Numbered from the stretch's first letter, positions 50,406 through 60,143 are shown. The stretch: 64,000 nt of DNA from Bradyrhizobium sp. LTSP849 (GCF_000938255.1 NZ_JYMR01000012.1:124001-188000), one strand, 5' to 3'. A program made the numbers and translations. The notes: a model not told the origin generated them from the letters alone.

Positions 50406-52304
50406 TCAAATAGTGACTTGGGTCCCGACTTCAACCACCCGCCCAGTCGGAATCTGGAAATAGTCGGTGGCGTCGTTGGCCGACCGGCTGAGCGCGATGA
50501 ACAGATGATCCTGCCAGAGCGGCATGCCCGACTGCGCCGACGCCTTCAGCGAGCGCCGCGACACGAAGAACGACGTCGACATGATGTCGAACTGCCAGCC
50601 CTGCTTGCGCGCGATCGCCAGCGCCTTGGGGACATTCGGCTGCTCCATGAAGCCGAAGCGCAGGCGGACCTTTGAGAACTTGTCGCTGACCTTCTCCATG
50701 CGGAAGCGCTCCGACAGGTCGACCCGCGGCGTGTGCGCGGTCTCGATGGTCAGGACCACATTGTGCTCGTGCAGCACCTTGTTGTGCTTGAGATTGTGCA
50801 GCAGCGCGGTCGGCACGAAGGCGGGATCGCTGGTCAGGAACACCGCCGTGCCCTTGACGATGTGCGGCGGCCGTTTCTCCAGGCTGCGGATCAGATCGTC
50901 CAGCGGCACCTCGATCCGACGCGTCTTCTGGATCAGGATTCCCGAGCCGCGCCGCCAGGTCCAGATCGTCCCCGCCATCGCAGCTCCAAACAGCAGCGGC
51001 ACCCAGGCGCCCTCGAGCAGCTTGAGCAGATTGGCGCTGAAGAAGGTCATGTCGACCACGACGAAGGGCAGGATCACGGCCGCCGCCGTCGCGGCGCGCC
51101 AGTTCCACAATTTCCAGATCACGATGAAGCCCATGATGCCGTCGGCGACCATGGTGGTGGAGACCGCGATGCCGTAAGCCGACGCCAGATTGCCGGGGGT
51201 GTGGAACAACAGCACCAGCAGCATCACGCCGATCAGGAGCAGCCGGTTCACACGCGGCAGATAGATCTGGCCGGCATGGCTTTCGGAGGTGTAGCGCACC
51301 TCGAAGCGCGGCAGCAGGCCGAGCTGCACCGCCTGATAGACTAGCGAATACGCGCCGGTGATCACCGCCTGGCTCGCGATCACGGTCGCCGCGGTCGCAA
51401 GTCCGACCAGCGGCAACACCCAATGCTCGGGCACCATGCGATAGAAGGAGTGTTCGATCGCGCTGGGATCGGACAGCACCAGCGCACCCTGTCCGAAATA
51501 GTTGATCAGCAGCGAGGGAAGCACGAAGAACATCCAGGCCGACTGGATCGGCTTGCGGCCGAAATGGCCGAGATCGGCATAGAGCGCCTCGCCGCCGGTC
51601 ACCGCCAGGAACACGGCGCCCAGCGTCACGAGGCCGATCGTGCCGTGCGACAGCAGGAATTGCAGTGCGTAATAGGGATTGATCGCAGCCAGCACCGACG
51701 GATCGTCGGCGATGTGGACGACGCCCAGCACCGCCAGCACCGTGAACCAGACCACCATCACCGGGCCGAAGGCGGACGCCACCAGCGCCGTCCCCTTGCT
51801 CTGCACCGCGAACAGCAGCGCCAGGATGATGACGGTGAGCGGCACGACATAGTGTTCAAAGGCCGGCGTCGCGAGCTTCAGGCCTTCGACTGCCGACAAC
51901 ACCGAGATCGCCGGCGTGATCATGGAATCGCCGATGAACATGGAGGCGCCAACCACGCCGAGCGCGAGCAGGAACCAGCTGCGCCGCCCGAGCGCACGCT
52001 GGCCGAGCGCCATCAGGGAAAGCGTGCCGCCCTCCCCGTTATTGTCGGCGCGCAAGAGCAGCAGGACGTATTTGGCGGTGACGACGATCAGCAGCGCCCA
52101 CAGGATCAGCGAGAGCACGCCGAGCACCATGATCCGCGTGACCGGCTCGCCATGGGCGGCGCCCCTAACCGCCTCGTGAAATGCGTAGAGCGGCGAGGTG
52201 CCGATATCGCCGAAAACGACGCCGATGCTCCCGAGCGTAAGAGCCCAAAAACCGGAGGTGACCGGCCCTTCCTGGGTCTCGGTCGATGTGATGCTCGCCG
52301 TCAT
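50406..52304 (-). CDS. kup: Potassium uptake transporter Kup (copy 2)
   Basis: A 632-residue Kup paralogue of the gene next to it (140-base gap), with the same hallmark [25 protein letters not shown], the Thr/Gly-rich early helices and the same C-terminal [17 protein letters not shown]. The ATG at 52304 gives the family-like start MTASITST; an in-frame GTG 25 codons upstream is possible but would add a basic, unrelated arm. No clear ribosome site precedes either start. The gap between the copies holds no other gene. Confidence 0.92.
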   Translation of the reverse strand: MTASITSTETQEGPVTSGFWALTLGSIGVVFGDIGTSPLYAFHEAVRGAAHGEPVTRIMVLGVLSLILWALLIVVTAKYVLLLLRADNNGEGGTLSLMALGQRALGRRSWFLLALGVVGASMFIGDSMITPAISVLSAVEGLKLATPAFEHYVVPLTVIILALLFAVQSKGTALVASAFGPVMVVWFTVLAVLGVVHIADDPSVLAAINPYYALQFLLSHGTIGLVTLGAVFLAVTGGEALYADLGHFGRKPIQSAWMFFVLPSLLINYFGQGALVLSDPSAIEHSFYRMVPEHWVLPLVGLATAATVIASQAVITGAYSLVYQAVQLGLLPRFEVRYTSESHAGQIYLPRVNRLLLIGVMLLVLLFHTPGNLASAYGIAVSTTMVADGIMGFIVIWKLWNWRAATAAAVILPFVVVDMTFFSANLLKLLEGAWVPLLFGAAMAGTIWTWRRGSGILIQKTRRIEVPLDDLIRSLEKRPPHIVKGTAVFLTSDPAFVPTALLHNLKHNKVLHEHNVVLTIETAHTPRVDLSERFRMEKVSDKFSKVRLRFGFMEQPNVPKALAIARKQGWQFDIMSTSFFVSRRSLKASAQSGMPLWQDHLFIALSRSANDATDYFQIPTGRVVEVGTQVTI

Positions 52305-52477
52305 GAAAGGGGAAAACGCTTCGTCCCTGGAATTGATCCGGCGCCTTTTGACGCTTCCGGTGCGCCTGTCAATCGGCACACCACCATAGCAGGCGCCGCG
52401 GCAGATGCTGTGACGGCGCGGCCACGTTCGTCGCCATAGCGACGATAGGCCTCAGGTAAAATGGTAGCGCAAGGGAT

Positions 52478-53305
52478 TTATGGCTTCAAGTTCGGCGGCA
52501 ACGGCGGATCTTCACGCATCAAGGTGATGGTCACGCGGCGGTTGGCGGCGAGCGAAGGATCGTCCGGGAACAACGGCTGGGTGTCCGCCTTGCCGGAGAC
52601 GGCGAAGATGTGCGCCGCCGGCAGACCCTCGCGTTCGAGGATCTGGCGCACCGCGTTGGCGCGGTCGGCCGATAGATCGAAGGCGCCGTAGTCGCTGCGG
52701 GTCGGCACGAAGCCGGCCGCAGTGTGGCCGGCGATGGAGACGCGCAAGGGGGTCGCCTTCAGCGGGATCGCGAGCTTCTCGATCAGCCGTCGGGTGCGGT
52801 CGTAGGGCACCTTGGAGCCGTCGGCAAACATCGAGCGGCCGTCCTGGTCGACGATCTCGAGGTTGAGGCCCTGCTTGGTCTCCTCGAACATGATGTGCTT
52901 GGACATCTCGGTCAGTTCCGGCATGTCCTGCAACGCCTGCCGCAGCGAGGCGGCCGCCAGCGCAAAATTACGGTCGACCTTGATCTTGGCGCCGGACGTC
53001 TTGTCGCGATCCTCCTGATCCGGCGTCGGCGTGTTGGAGGACTCCTCAGGCTGGATGTGGTCGACGTTCTTCAGCCGCGCGCGGGTCGGCAGGCCGTCGG
53101 ATTCGATGATGCCGGCGTAGCGCGCTTCGCTCTGGACACCGAAGGCCTCGCGCATGGAGCCTGCGACGATCTTCAGCTTGTTGGCGTCCTGGGTGGAGAA
53201 TGCGACCAGCATCACGAAAAACGCCAGCAGCAAGGCCATCAGATCGGCAAACGTCACGAACCAGCCATGGCCGCCGTGTGCTTCTTCGCGTTTTTTCTTT
53301 GCCAT
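52478..53305 (-). CDS. MotB-like stator/OmpA-domain protein
   Basis: A 275-residue inner-membrane protein. A single transmembrane helix (WFVTFADLMALLLAFFVMLVAF, ~15–36) contains the proton-binding-type aspartate Asp21 (FADLM), as in MotB. The C-terminal OmpA/MotB peptidoglycan-binding domain has SIAGHTAAG and DLSADRANAVRQIL...NRRVTITL. With the MotA-like gene upstream on the same strand (23-base gap) it forms a stator pair. No other flagellar genes occur in the window, so it could power flagella encoded elsewhere or another motor. Confidence 0.88.
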   Translation of the reverse strand: MAKKKREEAHGGHGWFVTFADLMALLLAFFVMLVAFSTQDANKLKIVAGSMREAFGVQSEARYAGIIESDGLPTRARLKNVDHIQPEESSNTPTPDQEDRDKTSGAKIKVDRNFALAAASLRQALQDMPELTEMSKHIMFEETKQGLNLEIVDQDGRSMFADGSKVPYDRTRRLIEKLAIPLKATPLRVSIAGHTAAGFVPTRSDYGAFDLSADRANAVRQILEREGLPAAHIFAVSGKADTQPLFPDDPSLAANRRVTITLMREDPPLPPNLKP

Positions 53306-53328
53306 GGGTCAGATCCCGGCGTCCGGCG

Positions 53329-54102
53329 TTACGCCGGAACCGGCTCGCCTTCGGCGTGGCGGTGCTTCTCAGGCAAATAGGCCAGCAGCATTTCGCGCAC
53401 CAAAGTCGGGCTCTTGGAGTCGCGGATCATCAGGATGCCGTCGATGATCAGCGTGCGATTGGTTTCCTCGTCGATCAGCTTGCCATGCAGCTTGTCGGCG
53501 ATCGGCAGGCAGAGCAGGTTCGCGACCAGCGCACCGTAGAGAGTTGCCAGCAGGGCGGTCGCCATGAACGGGCCGAGCTTCGAGGGATCCGACATGTTCG
53601 AAAACATCTGCACCATGCCGATCAGGGTTCCGATCATGCCGAACGCAGGCGCGCAGTCGCCGACGGCGCGGTAAATCTTGCTGCCTTCGTTGAGATGCAA
53701 CAGGAAATTGTCGCGATCGCGTTCCAGATTGTCCCTGATAAAATCGAGGTCGTAGCCGTCGGCGACGTAGCGGATGCCCTTGGCGAGGAACGGCTCGTCG
53801 GTCTCGACCTTTTCTAACCCCACCGGGCCCTGCTTGCGGGCGATCTCGGCGATGCGGGCGAGTTCGTCGACCAGATCGTGCGCCGACAGCCGGCTCATCG
53901 TGAAGGCGAATTTGAGGCCGAGCGGCAGGCCGTGCATCAGCGCTGCGAGCGGGAAGCGGATCATGGTCGCTGCGCCCGATCCGCCGAAGATGATGATCAT
54001 CGCATGCTCGCTGATGAACATGTGCAGATCGCCGCCCAGGAACACCATCGTCGCGACGACGATCATGCCCGCCACGAGGCCGGCGCCCGTCATGATATCC
54101 AT
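53329..54102 (-). CDS. MotA-like stator protein
   Basis: A 257-residue MotA/ExbB-type membrane protein. Landmarks are the first helix AGLVAGMIVVATMVFLGGDLHMFI, the stretch FGGSGAATMIRFPLAALMHG, and the paired C-terminal helices AFGMIGTLIGMVQMFSNM and GPFMATALLATLYGALVANLLCLPIADKLHGK, which carry the family signature (GTLIGMV...ALLTTLYG). GGAG precedes the ATG at 54102. It forms the A subunit with the MotB-like protein downstream, giving proton-driven torque. The organism's flagellar role is inference. Confidence 0.9.
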   Translation of the reverse strand: MDIMTGAGLVAGMIVVATMVFLGGDLHMFISEHAMIIIFGGSGAATMIRFPLAALMHGLPLGLKFAFTMSRLSAHDLVDELARIAEIARKQGPVGLEKVETDEPFLAKGIRYVADGYDLDFIRDNLERDRDNFLLHLNEGSKIYRAVGDCAPAFGMIGTLIGMVQMFSNMSDPSKLGPFMATALLATLYGALVANLLCLPIADKLHGKLIDEETNRTLIIDGILMIRDSKSPTLVREMLLAYLPEKHRHAEGEPVPA

Positions 54103-54649
54103 GGGAGACTCCAACGCGAACGCAACAACGGCCGTCCTGGCCGATGGCGCGGCCCAACCCCGAACCGCATCGGAAACCCTAGTGAGCCGCGATTAAAGAC
54201 GCGTAAAGGTTAAGTCGAGGCTGTGCGGCACGCCGCCGCTGATCGCGCAGCGATTGCCGTCCAGCGACAGCAATCTCAACACTTCGCTAACTATGATTGC
54301 GCCGCCCACATCCGACACTACCACCGCCTGGGAGGAGTTCGACTGGATCGACCAGGAGATCTGGCTCGGCGACGCCGCGTTTTCGACCGCGTGGCGGCCA
54401 ACGGCATCGGTCCGGGCACGACGCATCAGTAACTGCCGGACAATTTTCGCTGCCCGGACTACGGCACTTATTCGGCGTGACCGGTGTGCTATTTCCGAGC
54501 GACAACACCAATTCCTGATTAGAATCGCGGCAGACGGTGGGGCCTCTGAGCGATCCGGGCGGTGCGCGGATACGGCACAAAACCTGCAACGCAGATTCCA
54601 TTTACGATTGAACCGCACGAGATACGAGACTCGTAACGGGGGGCTTTCA
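54103..54649. other. 547-base leader region without a supported gene
   Basis: This stretch separates the MotA gene from the MFS transporter. The MFS frame stays open back to 54254, but the extra 132 codons read like shifted or low-homology sequence and contain no helix typical of the family. No other frame gives a recognisable protein. A palindrome lies close to the MFS start, listed separately. It may be an extended regulatory leader or a decayed gene. Confidence 0.45.
54623..54635. promoter_or_regulatory. Palindrome upstream of the MFS transporter start
   Basis: TACGAGACTCGTA is a perfect 6-base inverted repeat about one central base, 14 bases upstream of the MFS ATG at 54650. Its position suggests an operator over the ribosome site or a translational hairpin; no regulator gene is adjacent. 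Confidence 0.4.
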
Positions 54650-56065
54650 ATGGCGATGGGGCCGGTTGCGACGTCTTCGAGTGATACGCCGAAGATTCGA
54701 GAGCTTGAGGGGGCACTCAACAAGATTGGCACGACGGCCGCTCACAAGAAGATCGTGTTTCTCATCCTGATCGGCTGTCTGTTCGACAGCTTTGAGCAGA
54801 ACACGGTAGGTATCACCGGACCGATGCTGCGCGAGCAATGGGGACTGACCGGCGGCGACATTGGCTTGCTCAATACGATCACCTTCGGCACGGCAGCGGC
54901 CGGCCGATTGCTGTCGGGCGTCATTTCCGACAAATACGGCCGACGGATCATGCTCGGGATCAATCTGCTGCTGTTCACGATCGGCTCGTTGATCTGTGCG
55001 TCCGCCCCCTCGTTTGGCTTGCTCTGCGTCGGGCGCGCCGTCGTCGGCTTCGGGCTCGGAGGCGAGATATCGACAGCCGTCACCATGCTTGCCGAAGTGT
55101 CATCGACGAAATTTCGAGGCACCGCAGTTGGCCTGGTGAACGTCGGCGCGGGGGGTCTCGGTAATTTTCTCGCGCCCGCTTTTGGTCTTCTGATCTTCAC
55201 GCTGTTTCCCGGGCCGAGCGGCTGGCGCTGGCTGTTCCTCAGCCTGGCCTTGCCGTCGCTCTTGATCGTGTTTTATCGGCGCTACATTCCGGAGACGCCA
55301 CGCTATCTGCTGTCGAAAAACAAGATCGCCGAAGCCAACAAGGTGCTTTCGATCCTCGCCTCCGGCAAGCTCAATCCCAAGGGCCTGACTGTCACGTCCT
55401 ACCTCAGCGATGGTGGCGAACCCTTCAAGACCGGCAACGCAGCCTGGAGCGAGATCTTCAAGCCACCCTATGCGTCGCGAACGATCCCGGTCACGATTGC
55501 CATCCTGATGAGCTACGGTGCGCAATTGTCCGTTCTGACCTTGCTACCCATGATGCTGGTCGCGCAGGGCTACACGCTGTCAACCAGCCTGCTGTTCACA
55601 ATGATCATTCAGACAGGCAGTTTTCTGGGAACGGTCTCGGCCTCGGCCTTCGGATACATGTTCCCGCGCAAGCTCGTACTTACGGTGGGTTCGATTTGCG
55701 CCTGCGTTGCTTCGCTGTGTTTCGGCTTTCTCGGCGTGAATATCTATCTGTTGTTGTTTTTTGGCGCGGTGTTCCAGTTCTTCGTTCTCGTGCTCAACAC
55801 CACCATCTGGATTTACGCACCCGAGCTTTATCCCACGAGGTCACGGGCGTTCGGCGTCGCGTTCATTCTGGCCAGCGGAACGGCGGCCGGCGCCGTGATG
55901 CCCCTTATCTCTGGCCGGGTGCTGGACAGCTATGGACTGGTCGGCGTATTTGCGATGATTGCCGTCATGTACGGCATCTTCGCTGCCTGCATCCAGTTCG
56001 GCCCCGAGACGTTTGGAAAGTCCATGGAAGACCTGAATATCGCGGCGCTGCCTGAAGGTGCATGA
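54650..56065 (+). CDS. MFS transporter, aromatic-acid/organic-acid type
   Basis: A 471-residue major-facilitator protein with about twelve hydrophobic segments. The MFS signature between helices 2 and 3 reads GRLLSGVISDKYGRRIMLG, with a second GDxxGRR-like loop lost as usual. The PESPR-like segment IPETPRYLLSKNK follows helix 6, as in sugar and organic-acid porters. The ATG at 54650 follows a GGGGGGC-type purine-rich stretch. The next gene (hydantoin-racemase-like) starts 6 bases after the stop, so the pair may import and racemise a hydantoin- or amino-acid-type compound. That is inference. Confidence 0.86.
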   Translation: MAMGPVATSSSDTPKIRELEGALNKIGTTAAHKKIVFLILIGCLFDSFEQNTVGITGPMLREQWGLTGGDIGLLNTITFGTAAAGRLLSGVISDKYGRRIMLGINLLLFTIGSLICASAPSFGLLCVGRAVVGFGLGGEISTAVTMLAEVSSTKFRGTAVGLVNVGAGGLGNFLAPAFGLLIFTLFPGPSGWRWLFLSLALPSLLIVFYRRYIPETPRYLLSKNKIAEANKVLSILASGKLNPKGLTVTSYLSDGGEPFKTGNAAWSEIFKPPYASRTIPVTIAILMSYGAQLSVLTLLPMMLVAQGYTLSTSLLFTMIIQTGSFLGTVSASAFGYMFPRKLVLTVGSICACVASLCFGFLGVNIYLLLFFGAVFQFFVLVLNTTIWIYAPELYPTRSRAFGVAFILASGTAAGAVMPLISGRVLDSYGLVGVFAMIAVMYGIFAACIQFGPETFGKSMEDLNIAALPEGA

Positions 56066-56071
56066 AGGGTC

Positions 56072-56731
56072 ATGCGGCAAATCCTGCTCATCAATCCCAA
56101 CAGCTCCGTCGCCACGACGGAGATGATGGTCAGTATTGCCGCGTCATGCGCCGCTGGCGGCGTGCGTGTCGTTGGCGCGACGGCGCAGCGGAGTCCTCAG
56201 ATGATCACGACGGTCGCAGCGCTTGCGGCCTCCGCCGCCGAAGTGGTCGAAATCGGCGTCGCCGATCACAAGAATTACGCAGGGATCATCGTCAGCGCTT
56301 ACGGCGATCCTGGTTTGGGGGCCTTGCGGGACAAAGTGATGCTACCGGTTGTCGGGATTTGCGAGGCGTCCATGATCGTGGCGGCCGCGGGTGGACGCCG
56401 GTTTGGTGTCGCGACCGTCACGCCCGAATTGGCGGGCTCAATTGAGGATCGTGCGCGCGAGCTGGATCTGCATCACCTCTATTCCGGGATCCGACTGACG
56501 CCGGGTGATCCGCTTGAATTGGTGCGCGACCCCGCGCGGCTGGAACAGGAACTGATCGTCGCTGTGCGGGCGTGCCTTGAACAGGATGGCGCCGAAGCCG
56601 TCATCATCGGCGGAGGACCGCTTGGTCAGGTGGCGACAGCCATTCAGCCCTTGTTCGATCAGCCGATCATTGCTCCGATCCCGGCCGCAATGCGACAATT
56701 GCTTGGTCTGCTGAAAACCAGCGGTGACTAG
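56072..56731 (+). CDS. Asp/Glu/hydantoin racemase-family protein
   Basis: A 219-residue cofactor-free racemase-fold protein. The N terminus MRQILLINPNSSVATTEMM is the hydantoin-racemase signature. A first cysteine site occurs in VVGICEASMIVAAAG. At the second position, where racemases have a Cys, the segment AVIIGGGPLGQVAT reads Gly/Gly instead. If that alignment is right, only one of the two catalytic cysteines is present, which would argue for an isomerase-like or decarboxylase-like activity of the same fold rather than classical two-base racemisation. Coupled to the MFS gene. GAAGGG precedes the start. Confidence 0.78.
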   Translation: MRQILLINPNSSVATTEMMVSIAASCAAGGVRVVGATAQRSPQMITTVAALAASAAEVVEIGVADHKNYAGIIVSAYGDPGLGALRDKVMLPVVGICEASMIVAAAGGRRFGVATVTPELAGSIEDRARELDLHHLYSGIRLTPGDPLELVRDPARLEQELIVAVRACLEQDGAEAVIIGGGPLGQVATAIQPLFDQPIIAPIPAAMRQLLGLLKTSGD

Positions 56732-57546
56732 AGCCCGGTCAACTCCAGGCTGAGTGCGCGCAGGCGCTTGCGTGCATCGGCATCGTAGGCCTGCGGATTG
56801 GCGCGGGCCTCATTCATGCCGTTGAAGAACAGGCCGCTTCGACCTGCGACGTCGTCGCCTTCAACCAGATGCAGGATCGCAGCACCACCTTGTTCCACGG
56901 TCGACATCGGCGTGATGCCGCCGGCCCGCACCATCGTCGTGTTCATATAAGTCGCCGGATGCAGCGAGTTCACCGTGATGCCGGCGTCCTTGAGCTCTGC
57001 TGCAAGATCGACAGTGAGCATGATCTGCGCGAGCTTGCTCTGCGCATAGGCGCGCGAGCCGCTGTAGCCCTTCGTGATCATGACGTCGTCAAAATCGATC
57101 GGATGCTGGCCGAGTGAAGCGACATTGACGATGCGCGACGGCGCCGCGGCCTTCAGCAACGGCAGCAGCAGATGGGCGAGCAGGAAGCCCGAGAGATAGT
57201 TGACGGCAAAGCGCAGCTCGTGACCGTCGCGGCTCTCCTGCCGCTGCGGCCCATCGTTCTGCGAGCCGATGCCGGCATTGCTGACGAAGACGTCGAGATG
57301 CTGGTGATCCCGCTTCACGGCCGCAGCGAGCTCGCGCGTACCTGCCATCGACGACAGATCAGCTTGATAAAACGTCGGGGCGGCGTGGCCCGCTTTCACG
57401 ATCCCGTCGATCAGCGTTTTCGCCCGCGCCGCGTCGCGGCCATGGATCAGGACACGCGCGCCCTTGGCGGCAAGGCGGCCTGCGACGTAACGCCCGACGC
57501 CATCGGTCGAGCCCGTGATCAGCACCGTCTTGCCGCGCATGTCCAT
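56728..57546 (-). CDS. Short-chain dehydrogenase/reductase
   Basis: A 272-residue SDR. The nucleotide motif TGSTDGVGRYVA (TGxxxGxG), NAGIGSQ (NAG), and the catalytic YAQSK (YxxxK) with an upstream serine in NVASLGQ are all present. It resembles the retinol-dehydrogenase-like or 'SDR with unknown substrate' group with NADP preference suggested by HGRDAARAK. It is convergent with the racemase-like gene (4-base overlap) and upstream lies a RraA-family gene on the same strand (15-base gap). Substrate unknown. Confidence 0.88.
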   Translation of the reverse strand: MDMRGKTVLITGSTDGVGRYVAGRLAAKGARVLIHGRDAARAKTLIDGIVKAGHAAPTFYQADLSSMAGTRELAAAVKRDHQHLDVFVSNAGIGSQNDGPQRQESRDGHELRFAVNYLSGFLLAHLLLPLLKAAAPSRIVNVASLGQHPIDFDDVMITKGYSGSRAYAQSKLAQIMLTVDLAAELKDAGITVNSLHPATYMNTTMVRAGGITPMSTVEQGGAAILHLVEGDDVAGRSGLFFNGMNEARANPQAYDADARKRLRALSLELTGL

Positions 57547-57561
57547 GGGATTACTCTGATC

Positions 57562-58281
57562 TCAGTGGATCTCCGCCGAGCGCTTCAACGCGGCCTTCAG
57601 CTTCTCCAGCGAGAAGTCGGGGCTGCGGGCGATCTCGAGGATCGGCGTCTCGCGGCGGCCGCAGAGCTCGGCGGCCTCGGGCAGCTTTGCCGCGACGTCG
57701 AGCGGGATGATGATGGCGCCGTGCTGGTCGGCATGGATCAGATCGTCCGACTTCACGGTCATTCCGGCAACGCGCACCTCGCCGCCAAAGCTCTCCGCAT
57801 GCACCCATGCATGTGACGGGCCGATCGAGCCGGCGAGCGCCTGGAAGCCTGGGGCCCATTGCGGGATGTCGCGGATCGAGCCGTCGGTGATGACGCCGAG
57901 GCAGCCGAGCGCCTTGTGCACGTTGCTCTGCACCTCGCCCCAGAATGCGCCGTAGCCGACGTCGGGACCGTCGATGTCCTGGATCACCGAGATGCGCGGG
58001 CCGTGACCGGTGCCGACATATTCGTAATAGTCGATGCGGCGCCTGGATTGCTCTTCAGGGGGCAGCGAGGATTTCAGCACCGATCGGATTGCAACCGTGC
58101 GGGCGTAGCCGACGATCGGTGGCAGATCGGGGAACGGGCAAACCAGCTGCTTGGTGGTGTAGCCGATCAGCCGGCGCTCGGGCGCCACGATCTCCATGGC
58201 ATTGCAGATCGTCGGCGTGTCATAGCGGCCCAGCGCTTCAAGGACGGAAGCGGGCAGCGGCCCGGTCGCGGTATCAGTCAC
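57562..58281 (-). CDS. RraA-family protein (HMG/CHA aldolase-like fold)
   Basis: A 239-residue protein of the RraA/aldolase-like family. The core motif is GCLGVITDGSIRDI (GxxGxVxDGxxRD), with TPTICNAMEIV and HADQHGAIIIPLDVAAKLPEAAEL. Members act as pyruvate-type aldolases, or as the RNase E regulator RraA in other bacteria. The enzymatic reading is more likely here because an SDR gene follows. The start is a GTG at 58281 with GGGAG upstream; the frame is open further but without family sequence. It is a second RraA-fold protein in the window after GalC, clearly different in sequence. Substrate unknown. Confidence 0.8.
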   Translation of the reverse strand: MTDTATGPLPASVLEALGRYDTPTICNAMEIVAPERRLIGYTTKQLVCPFPDLPPIVGYARTVAIRSVLKSSLPPEEQSRRRIDYYEYVGTGHGPRISVIQDIDGPDVGYGAFWGEVQSNVHKALGCLGVITDGSIRDIPQWAPGFQALAGSIGPSHAWVHAESFGGEVRVAGMTVKSDDLIHADQHGAIIIPLDVAAKLPEAAELCGRRETPILEIARSPDFSLEKLKAALKRSAEIH

Positions 58282-58402
58282 GGCATTCTCTCCCAGATTG
58301 GCGGCTGATTGACGCGATGCCGCCGGCTCAGCGCGATATAGCCGAGATCGGGCCTCAACCCAACTCAGGAAGCTCTCATGGCAGATATCCGCCAGATGCC
58401 GC

Positions 58403-59275
58403 TCAGTGCAGCCGGCGATCGTCGTGCGGCGGCTCCGACAGGTTCGCCAGTGTCGGCGCCGAAGGCGGCGACGAGACCTCACCTCCTGATGGTGCGGTGG
58501 CTTCCATCGCGCGCGCCTGGTCGCGATAGGATTTGTAGCCGAGCGGCAGGCAGAGCAGATAGAGCACCGTCCCGATCGAGAGCACGTACCAGGGATAGGC
58601 GATCACAAGCGCGATGAAGAAGATCACCGCGACGAACGCCGGCAACACCAGCTCCGGGGGCACCCGCATGCGCATGCTCTTGCCGGAGAACACCGGCAGG
58701 CGCGACACCATCAGGAAGGCAATCAGCAGCGTGTAGCCGGCCGTCAGGGCCGCGGGCCAGCGCCCCAGCTCCAGGAACGCTGCATAGATCGGCAACATCA
58801 CGGTGATCGCGCCTGCCGGCGCCGGCATGCCCGTGAAGAAATTGGCGGCGAAGGCCGGCTTGTTCGGATCGTCCAGCGTGGCATTGAAGCGCGCGAGCCG
58901 CAGGCACATGGAGATCGCAAATACCATGGCCGCGATCCAGCCGGCATTGCCGAGCTCGTGCAACTGCCAGAAATATAGCATCAGGCCGGGCGCGACGCCG
59001 AAATTGACGAAGTCGGCGAGGCTGTCGAGCTCGGCGCCGAATTTGGACTGGCCCTTGATCATGCGGGCGACGCGGCCGTCGATGCCATCGAGCGCGGCTG
59101 CGAACACGATGGCGTAGACGGCGAGCGTCATCCGCCCCTCGATCGAGAGCCGGATCGCCGTCAGGCCGGCGCAGATCGCCAAGAGCGTGATGACGTTGGG
59201 CACCAGCATCCGCACCGGGATCGGCCGGAACCGCCGGCGGCGTATGTCTGGATCTTTGAAGTCGTAGGGCGTCAT
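58403..59275 (-). CDS. pssA: CDP-diacylglycerol–serine O-phosphatidyltransferase
   Basis: A 290-residue inner-membrane enzyme of the CDP-alcohol phosphatidyltransferase family. The metal-binding catalytic motif DG-x2-AR-x8-G-x3-D-x3-D is exactly DGRVARMIKGQSKFGAELDSLAD (Asp66, Gly67, Ala70, Arg71, Gly80, Asp84, Asp88). About seven hydrophobic segments follow the N-terminal MLVPNVITLLAICAGL. It makes phosphatidylserine for phosphatidylethanolamine. Its partner psd lies upstream on the same strand (86-base gap), the usual alphaproteobacterial arrangement. The last ~30 residues are polar and not conserved. Confidence 0.94.
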   Translation of the reverse strand: MTPYDFKDPDIRRRRFRPIPVRMLVPNVITLLAICAGLTAIRLSIEGRMTLAVYAIVFAAALDGIDGRVARMIKGQSKFGAELDSLADFVNFGVAPGLMLYFWQLHELGNAGWIAAMVFAISMCLRLARFNATLDDPNKPAFAANFFTGMPAPAGAITVMLPIYAAFLELGRWPAALTAGYTLLIAFLMVSRLPVFSGKSMRMRVPPELVLPAFVAVIFFIALVIAYPWYVLSIGTVLYLLCLPLGYKSYRDQARAMEATAPSGGEVSSPPSAPTLANLSEPPHDDRRLH

Positions 59276-59361
59276 TGGCTCGTCCTCACCTTAAGGCGAG
59301 ATATAGCAAGCCGCGTGCCCCTCCGCCATTGCGGCGGAAGGCCTTGAAATCGGCCCAATGG

Positions 59362-60060
59362 TTAATTGGCTCGGTAGGTGCGTGCCGGGTCGTCCCCGGT
59401 CAGGTCGGCCAGGATGGTCTCGCCGGCAATCGCGGTCTGGCCTTCCGAGACCAGCGCCTTGGTGCCGACCGGCAGATAGACGTCGAGCCGCGAGCCGAAG
59501 CGGATCAGGCCGAACCGCTCACCGGCGCCGACCGCCTGCCCTTCCTTCACGAAGCAGACGATGCGCTTGGCGATGAGGCCTGCGATCTGGATCACGCCGA
59601 TGCGGCCCTGCGGTGTCGAGATGACCAGCGAATTGCGCTCGTTGTCCTCGCTCGCCTTGTCGAGCTCGGCATTGATGAACAGGCCCGGCCGGTAGGCAAT
59701 GCGCTCCACCCTGCCCGCCACCGGGCTGCGGTTCACATGGCAGTTGAACACGCTCATGAACACCGAGATGCGCGGCAGCGGACGGTCGCCGAGCCCGAGT
59801 TCGGCCGGCGGCAGCGCCATGGTGATCATCGAGACGCGGCCATCGGCCGGCGACACCACGAGGCCATCGCGCACCGGCGTGACCCGCACGGGGTCACGGA
59901 AGAACAGCGCGCACCACACCGTGAGAATGGTGCCGATCCAACCCAGCGGCGACCACAGCCAGAACAGGACGAGGCTTGCCAGCGCAAAGCCGCCGATGAA
60001 GGGATAGCCCTCCTTGTGGATCGGCGGGATCTGACGCTGGATCGAATCGAGAATGGACAT
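59362..60060 (-). CDS. psd: Phosphatidylserine decarboxylase, short (Psd-A) type
   Basis: A 232-residue pyruvoyl enzyme of the short form. Self-cleavage occurs at the conserved glycine-serine in [13 protein letters not shown] (Gly189-Ser190), where the serine becomes the pyruvoyl group. The N terminus has one or two hydrophobic helices ([32 protein letters not shown]) for membrane attachment. The ATG at 60060 is chosen; an in-frame TTG five codons upstream exists. It decarboxylates phosphatidylserine from PssA to phosphatidylethanolamine. The gap to the ABC exporter gene upstream is 83 bases. Confidence 0.93.
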   Translation of the reverse strand: MSILDSIQRQIPPIHKEGYPFIGGFALASLVLFWLWSPLGWIGTILTVWCALFFRDPVRVTPVRDGLVVSPADGRVSMITMALPPAELGLGDRPLPRISVFMSVFNCHVNRSPVAGRVERIAYRPGLFINAELDKASEDNERNSLVISTPQGRIGVIQIAGLIAKRIVCFVKEGQAVGAGERFGLIRFGSRLDVYLPVGTKALVSEGQTAIAGETILADLTGDDPARTYRAN

Positions 60061-60143
60061 CGGTATCTGCCGCAAAAGGGGTGATGGCGCGGGTCGTCTC
60101 GCGCACGGGGTTGTTTAAGCCAGAGTTGGGACCGGAGACAAGG

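Noticed and set aside
52478..54102. TolQR/ExbBD-type energy module
   Set aside because: The B subunit carries a full OmpA/MotB peptidoglycan-binding domain and the A subunit has MotA length and helices, so a stator pair fits better.
54254..54649. N-terminal extension of the MFS transporter from 54254
   Set aside because: The added segment is unlike any MFS N terminus, and the ATG at 54650 gives the expected length and first helix.
54193..54732. 179-codon minus-strand frame between motA and the MFS gene
   Set aside because: Ser/Arg-rich with no recognisable domain; it runs into the MFS gene and lacks a ribosome site.
57562..58281. RNase E inhibitor RraA as the function of the RraA-family gene
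   Set aside because: The GxxGxVxDGxxRD metal motif and the adjacent SDR point to an aldolase-type enzyme; the regulator reading is mostly from enterobacteria.
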